Assembly: GCA_001683735.1 (NCBI GenBank)
Contig: LUGG01000003.1
Coordinates: forward strand, 1,054,001-1,118,000
DNA length: 64,000 nucleotides
Direction of reading: 5' to 3'
Source: Grifola frondosa
Lineage: Eukaryota; Basidiomycota; Agaricomycetes; Polyporales; Grifolaceae
Shown here piece after piece: positions 55,834-64,000 of the stretch; within the stretch, counting starts at the first letter, position 1, and each line of letters begins with the position of its first letter. The notes beneath the pieces are model-generated. The model saw only the letters and a program-made list of their open reading frames with translations, made no database searches and had not been told where the DNA came from. Both the position numbers and the translations under genes were made by a program.

Positions 55834-56715
55834 CTACTCCCTTTGAATTAATGCTAGTAGTCCGAGACCTCCCAAAAGGGCGTATTTCAGTTGTGGGAAG
55901 TCGTTCTGAAATGAAGTAAATCAGCTTGGTATAGAGGCGAAACCAAGTCAAGGCGCACCATGGCAATGGTCACGTAGCCCACGTATGGCAAGAAACTATG
56001 AGCGCCCTACGTGAGCATGCTTAAAAGAATCGAAAATGCATGATAAGCATACCCTCTAACTTTCCCCACAATATGCTTCCGCTCCAACCATTCCAAACCT
56101 TGATACAACTCAATATCGTCAATGTGGTTGTTATCGCCCTTAGTCAGGAGCAATTGTCGCTGTACAAGGGGCGCGGCAGGAATGAGGCTACGTTGATAGC
56201 ACGTTGCATCAGTGCATAGATCCTTCGCAAACGACGCAGACACGTACTCTTTCCTCTTCTTCTTCTCAGTAACTCCGTCATGGGTTTCGAGCACTCGATG
56301 AACGATCGGAATATCAGCGCCAGGTATTTTGTATACAGTTATGTCACCCGTTTGATATCGCTGATTTGCTGGATTAGTGAGGAATAGCAGGTCGCCACGG
56401 TAAAACGCCGGCTCCATGGAACCACTGCGGAGAGTATTCGCTGTCAAACAACACAATTTTGAACAAGATAGGAGCAACCTGCTGTACTTACCTGAGTACC
56501 ACGACGATGGGCGACTCAGTATTAGTGATTAGCCCCAAGCCTTTCCAGATCATCAATCCAGACGCAAGAACCGACGCGAAGTTGAGTATTTGCAGAAGGA
56601 CCTAGGCAACGCGAGACAGACACTAAGCCACCATTGGAAACAGACGTTGTTCATTCAAGACACTGACATGGCGGAACCCAAGCCTTCTCAAAGTCTTCAA
56701 CTCGTCGGCGAACAT
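55834..56715 (-). CDS. SEC11: Signal peptidase complex catalytic subunit SEC11
   Basis: ER membrane serine protease that removes signal peptides. Exon 1 (56715-56668) encodes [16 protein letters not shown]; exon 2 from 56601 gives [20 protein letters not shown] (membrane anchor), [20 protein letters not shown] with the catalytic Ser after splicing, [15 protein letters not shown], then [20 protein letters not shown] (catalytic His), [20 protein letters not shown] (conserved Asp region), [19 protein letters not shown] and, after an intron, [23 protein letters not shown] with TAG at 55836-55834. About 45 extra residues between the His and KGDN regions ([20 protein letters not shown]) are a lineage insertion. 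A probable one-base gap lies near 56030-56040 (RGYA to PYVG). Confidence 0.93.
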
Positions 56716-57533
56716 GTTGGGGAGGAAGAGGGAGTAGTAAAGCCACGTGGCTATCTCGCGACACGTTTGGTGTGGTTAAGCGCCCGACACGATCGGCGTT
56801 GATCGTTGACCAACTTGATCAAACTAAATTCGTAGACTTGTACATGGTACTTCGTGAAATTACCAGGCATTCCCATCTGTCGACCTGCCAACACTTTGAT
56901 CCAGGATAGCGAGATATGCCCCGAAGCCATCCTCGTTTTTCGTGTGATTTACGACGCGTGTAGCCGTGAGTTCCTAGGCATGTCGGAGGAGTCAGACTCA
57001 TCTTTGTGGATCCAGGATGGTTGGTACTCGTCACACGCGCTTTCTTCACGTAGCGCATGCGGCAGAAAGATGCGACGGCGAAGTCGCCAATAGCCTAGGA
57101 TTGCGATTCATGGGAATACTTGGCATGTCGGATGTGGCGTAAGGGGCAACTTTGTCGGATGTCGCAACATTTGTGTATAGTGCGGAGACAGGAGGTTAGG
57201 ACTGCGCGTCTCCGAGAGCCATGAGGATGAAAAAGCCGAAGACAAACTCGGAACCTGGCCCATTAGAAACACATTGAGGAAATTTCTGTTCAGCCCAGTC
57301 AAATCACTGACAAGAATTGCAGATTACTGCAGACCTGCGCGGCACTACCGCAACGTTAACGCCACGTTGAAGCAATCATTGGAGTTCATGATAAATTGTT
57401 GGATTTACAATTTTGAATGTTTTACAGCCTGCGCCAATAGTTTTGCATTCCAGCACTAGTATACAATCCACTCCATACTGGCCATGGATCCGAGAATAGA
57501 AAATAGAACAAGGCGAACGTCCTGAATGTACAG
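56716..57533. other. Intergenic stretch, no gene recognised
   Basis: About 820 bp between SEC11 promoter and the 3' end of MCM4; nothing recognised. Confidence 0.45.
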
Positions 57534-60524
<2,991 letters not shown>

Positions 60525-60554
60525 GGTGGATAGTAAGGTGAAAGTGCAAGAATT

Positions 60555-60575
60555 GACGCGACGCGTCGCGTCGCG
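60555..60575. promoter_or_regulatory. MluI cell-cycle box (MCB) cluster upstream of MCM4
   Basis: ACGCGT at 60561-60566 inside a GC-alternating palindrome (GACGCG-ACGCGT-CGCGTC), about 37 nt upstream of the MCM4 ATG. In yeasts ACGCGT is the MBF site driving G1/S genes, including MCM genes. Use here is inference from position and sequence. Confidence 0.6.
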
Positions 60576-62700
60576 CTCAATTATCACTTCAGGGCAGGCC
60601 CCCAAGGCGCACGTGGCTCTTCTGCCCGTCTCACTTGCTTTTTGCCTGCATACAAGTACTCATCTGCATGTCTCTGATCTCTGCTCTCAGTGCTGTACGC
60701 GGACGTGCATATGTTCCTACTAATCTCTGGCTTGTCAATATTCTCACTCGCTCTGCTGAGCCCTGTTGAACTCAAGCATTAAATGCCTTACCCTCTAGAA
60801 TCTACCTAACGCTGGAACTTCCTTCTTGGACAAGGACACTGCTTCCAGATCGTATTTGACTACTCATAGTGATGCACCTCTTGTTTCAAACACATCCCGC
60901 GTCATGAACTTGCTTTCGCATACTGTCTTTGGGGCTTCTCCCTTGTCACTGCCGCCTCTGCCGCCTCCAAATCCAAACTGATGACAATTTTTGTCTTTTT
61001 GGATCTCAACCATCTATGGCAGCATACAGTATATTCTTTTCCTTCCGTTCTATTGCATATTCGCTGTAGGAGATGGCCCACATTCCAACTATATTTTGCG
61101 CGTGCTTAAAACGCGTCCCCTCACTGTCACGTGATCGACTGTCACGTCACGTACCGCGACCTTCCTCGGCAAGTCTGAAAGCTTTCTTAGCAGCCAATTA
61201 TGAGAATGGATATGCAGTCAGTGCCTATTACGAGAGGGCGGCTGGTCTCCGTCAAATAAAGCTATATAAATAGTCGCATACTCTACGCAGGCGAGTTCTA
61301 CCTTTGCATACATCGAGCTCTGACTGACCCACTGTTCCGCAGAGATTGTTGTATTCACGGAATTCTTGCAATGCGTGTCGACTCCGGGTTATTAAAATTA
61401 TTGATCTTGTGACTTGTGCCTGGTGCACAGCTATCGTGTCTGCTCCTGTCGACGCTGCTTTTGAGGACGCAAGCAGAACCTCATACCACTCCTGGTTTGA
61501 ATGGATCGACGCTACGCCACGCAATGAACATCATATGTTCCTCGGACAGCGGTCTCGACACTTTGCTTCTCGACGGTCTAGTTCACCATTTTACCTCTTT
61601 GCCGATGAAAGGCCCATCTGACTGGTCCCATTATGCCTACCACCCTTCTACGACTGAAGAGGTCCTCCGCTCTAGACGAAGTCCGAAGGCGCTTGTGTGA
61701 ACACGGTGCGTACATTGTCCTAATTTGTGTAGCCTTGCCCATGCCCATGTGCTTACCCACCGCGGATGCCAAGTGGGTTACGGCGCTCTTGAACGAGGCC
61801 AAGAATGTGAGTTCTGTAACGGGGTTCTTTCCGCTGCAAGTTATCACAGTGAGAATTTGGGCTACACGGTGATAATCACCTAAGTCTACATTGATGGACG
61901 GGATTGATAAGGGCTGCGACCTTCATGAACTGCAAAGATTATTACTGAATCATCCCTCTCTAGGCCTTTGGTGGTCTTATGAACTAAAGAAGCCTGGCGG
62001 TTCCTACATCCTCTGGCCTAGTCTATACTGCCTGGACAGGGTGCATCATCGAAGCAAATGACACGTTCGTCCCACATCAGGAATGCAGTTGCACTTCAAA
62101 GATACATGGGCTTTTAGCAAGTCGCCCCTATCTTAATCCCGTGTGCTTCCCGCAATCTGAACGCTCGTTTCTGAGCTTCTATCAGTCGTCCAGCGGATGT
62201 ATGAAGAACGTCGTATCGGCGTCTGAGATCATTGGACCTCACCTTGGTAAGCCGAAATGCCTCTTCTGCCTCTCGACTTATGACGAGTCTACCACGTTGG
62301 TTCTTGTGCTGAGGGTTCCTTCCATTCGTTAGCATCCGTGGCATTTGTGGATAGTCATATTAAACCTTCCAGGATTACAATGATGGTGCCTGCAATCCTG
62401 CGATAAAATCCCTCTTAGAAATATCTCGTTGGGTGATCATATAATATGCATGATCTACGAGCTCATGTCCGTTACACAGATACCGCAAGAATAGCGTATG
62501 CGCGAGGCTATCAGTGGTGGGAGGAACTGTCACGTTGCCCCGAACCTGCGAACGACAACCTGTTTCCTAAAATGGCAATCAAGAACAAGAGGTTACACGT
62601 GCATGCGCGGCGGGCCAATCAGACCGCGCGAGGGTGGTCGTGCGACGGTGAGTTCGAGCGCACGTTTCTCATGCACACGACCACATTCCAAGATGCGACG
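60576..62700. other. 2.1-kb intergenic region between divergent genes
   Basis: Between MCM4 and the bHLH gene. Frames of 60-94 codons at 61346-61872 lack ATG starts or are interrupted; one contains a hydrophobic stretch (SCLLLSTLLLRTQA) but starts with GTG. TATATAAATA at 61264-61272 has no obvious downstream gene. No gene called. Confidence 0.4.
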
Positions 62701-62718
62701 CTGGTGGCGGCTCCCCGC

Positions 62719-62725
62719 TATATAT
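62719..62725 (+). promoter_or_regulatory. TATA box of bHLH gene
   Basis: TATATAT, 84-90 nt upstream of the ATG at 62809. Confidence 0.5.
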
Positions 62726-62808
62726 CCCACGGCGTCGAGAGCTGAGTCGTGTGCTCTCTCGTTTCCATTGCGTACGTCTCGCCTTTCCCAAGACACACCT
62801 CAGACACA

Positions 62809-64000
62809 ATGCCCAGCTCGAACGAAATCGCGGTGTCGTATGCCGCGAGCTGCAATCCGCCTCGTCGGGCGAAGCGGCCCCGAACAGCCTCCTTGACTAC
62901 TGCGGAACTACCCACCCCATCCGAGTCGACCGTCGCATCAAGGCCCCTTCTGCGCCGTGCTCGACTCCTCCCCAAGGAACCTCTTCCTGAGCTCGCTAGC
63001 CACGCTCCCGAACATGTCGATTCAGACTCTGCGGACGAGGATGAATTTGACCCTTCAGCGGTGTCCCCGGCACCCAAGCGTCGCGGTCGCAAGCCGGGCA
63101 CGCTCTCCCGCTCTGCGCGGGAGTCCATGCGCAAACTAAACCATTCGCGCATCGAGAAAGCCAGGCGTACCAAGATTAACGAGACGCTCACCACGCTCAG
63201 CGTCCTCGTCAACGAGGCGGAGCGACAGGGACATATGGCTACTCCAATTGAGGACATCGATGGAAAGCCGAAGCGGGCGGGCAAGGGAAAGGCAGAGGAG
63301 AAGGAGTTCAAGCTCGATGTGCTCGTGAAGACTGTTGCGTACATGCAGCATCTCATCGAGCGCGTGAAGACGCTCGAGTCCGCGCGCTGTCCCACCTGTG
63401 CGGGATCGGCCAGTGGTCCGAGCTTGAAGCGGAAACGACTTGCTGACGAGGTGATCGCGGTTGACGATGACATAGATCTCGATGCACAGACGGTGCACTC
63501 GAGCAGGGACGAGGATTCGTACGTGGGGGACGATGAGAGGGGCATTGCCGAAGACGACGAGCGGCTGAGCGTCCCTCCCATGCCCGCGCCCTTGCCTGCG
63601 CGCCCGTCCTCCGCGCAGCCTAATCCATCTCCACGTCTCCCTCCTATCTCCTCGTGGCTTCCTCACCCATACGTTGACCCCAGCTGCATCGCCGCTCTTG
63701 CGGAGTCCCGGCCCCAGACTAGTCAGGCACAGCTTCCCTCCCCGCCTCCCTCAGGTCGTTTCCATCCTGTGATTTCGCTCGGTAGCATGCCCGCACTCGT
63801 CCTCCCTGCACCGGCGCACCCCATCCTTCCTCAGAATTCCACTTCCATTTCGTCTTCGCAGGTGTCCAGGATCTCTATCCCGACGAGCGCGCGGCGCCTC
63901 TCTAATGTTGGTTCCCCAGCATGGACGCCCGAGGACGAATCTGCCGCGTCACTACTTCTGCAGATGAGCTCGTCGCCTACCTCGGCGCCGTCATCCATGA
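62809..64000 (+). CDS. bHLH transcription factor, 3' end beyond window
   Basis: One uninterrupted frame from ATG 62809 to the window edge (397 codons, no stop, no intron needed). N-terminus MPSSNEIAVSYAASCNPPRR, acidic stretch DSDSADEDEFDPS, basic RRGRKPGTLSRSARES, then the bHLH: RKLNHSRIEKARRTKINETL with His, Glu and Arg at positions 5, 9 and 13 of the basic region, which usually specify CACGTG-type E-boxes. Helix 1 ends TLSVLVNEAE; the loop is unusually long (about 25 residues, KPKRAGKGKAEEKEF); helix 2 is KLDVLVKTVAYMQHLIERVK TLE. A Cys pair CPTC and KRKRL (possible nuclear signal) follow, then acidic and Pro/Ser-rich segments. Nuclear. It most resembles fungal bHLH regulators of the Ino4/Esc1 class; targets are unknown. 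Confidence 0.85.
   Translation, partial: MPSSNEIAVSYAASCNPPRRAKRPRTASLTTAELPTPSESTVASRPLLRRARLLPKEPLPELASHAPEHVDSDSADEDEFDPSAVSPAPKRRGRKPGTLSRSARESMRKLNHSRIEKARRTKINETLTTLSVLVNEAERQGHMATPIEDIDGKPKRAGKGKAEEKEFKLDVLVKTVAYMQHLIERVKTLESARCPTCAGSASGPSLKRKRLADEVIAVDDDIDLDAQTVHSSRDEDSYVGDDERGIAEDDERLSVPPMPAPLPARPSSAQPNPSPRLPPISSWLPHPYVDPSCIAALAESRPQTSQAQLPSPPPSGRFHPVISLGSMPALVLPAPAHPILPQNSTSISSSQVSRISIPTSARRLSNVGSPAWTPEDESAASLLLQMSSSPTSAPSSM

Noticed and set aside
61260..61872. Possible small secreted protein with hydrophobic start SCLLLSTLLLRTQA
   Set aside because: The frame begins with GTG, has no ATG, no splice partner and no recognised domain.
62718..63581. 287-codon minus-strand frame
   Set aside because: Antisense to the bHLH gene, whose helix-loop-helix motif and continuous frame are convincing.

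Overview
The window is nuclear DNA of a filamentous basidiomycete, probably an Agaricomycete (mushroom or wood-decay fungus). The evidence is: genes split by many 47-70 nt introns with GT..AG borders; plant-cell-wall enzymes (two GH28 polygalacturonase genes); Agaricomycete-type proteins (phosphoglycerate-mutase-like phosphatases, a WSC-domain secreted protein, a Clp1-like protein, a GT90 glycosyltransferase); and three tRNA genes that all carry introns. The order or genus cannot be fixed from this sequence.

Layout. 1-1.1 kb: 3' part missing (off the edge) of a GH28 exo-polygalacturonase on the minus strand. 3.1-8.8 kb: two tandem histidine-phosphatase paralogs flanking a cyclophilin. 8.85-12.9 kb: tRNA-Ala, a CCC1/VIT1 vacuolar iron transporter, decayed sequence, tRNA-Gly. 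13.2-18.6 kb: WSC protein, an 866-bp terminal-inverted-repeat transposon, a conserved gene of unknown function, an MFS sugar transporter. 19.2-34.3 kb: mostly housekeeping genes (splicing factor ISY1, complex I 75-kDa subunit, a 2OG-oxygenase-like protein, GT90, AMSH-type deubiquitinase, N2227/carnosine-N-methyltransferase family). 34.4-39.2 kb: a decayed inverted copy of 8.45-12.57 kb. 39.3-48 kb: an RnpA-like protein, an SDR, a Clp1-like gene, tRNA-Gly, a broken endo-polygalacturonase. 48.5-64 kb: Zn2Cys6 transcription factor, signal peptidase SEC11, MCM4, and the 5' part of a bHLH factor running off the end.

The genes do not form a pathway cluster. The most notable structures are (i) the inverted segmental duplication whose arms enclose about 22 kb; (ii) a small non-autonomous DNA transposon with a 9-bp target duplication, inserted 13-14 nt upstream of a start codon, whose two ends fold into hairpins with different stem sequences but preserved pairing; (iii) a 6-nt microexon shared by the phosphatase paralogs; and (iv) a fungal protein resembling bacterial RNase P protein.

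Caution: many genes, including ones expected to be essential (NDUFS1, MCM4, ISY1), carry isolated single-base deletions, often in short homopolymers. These look like consensus errors of the assembly, so a lone frameshift here is weak evidence for a pseudogene.
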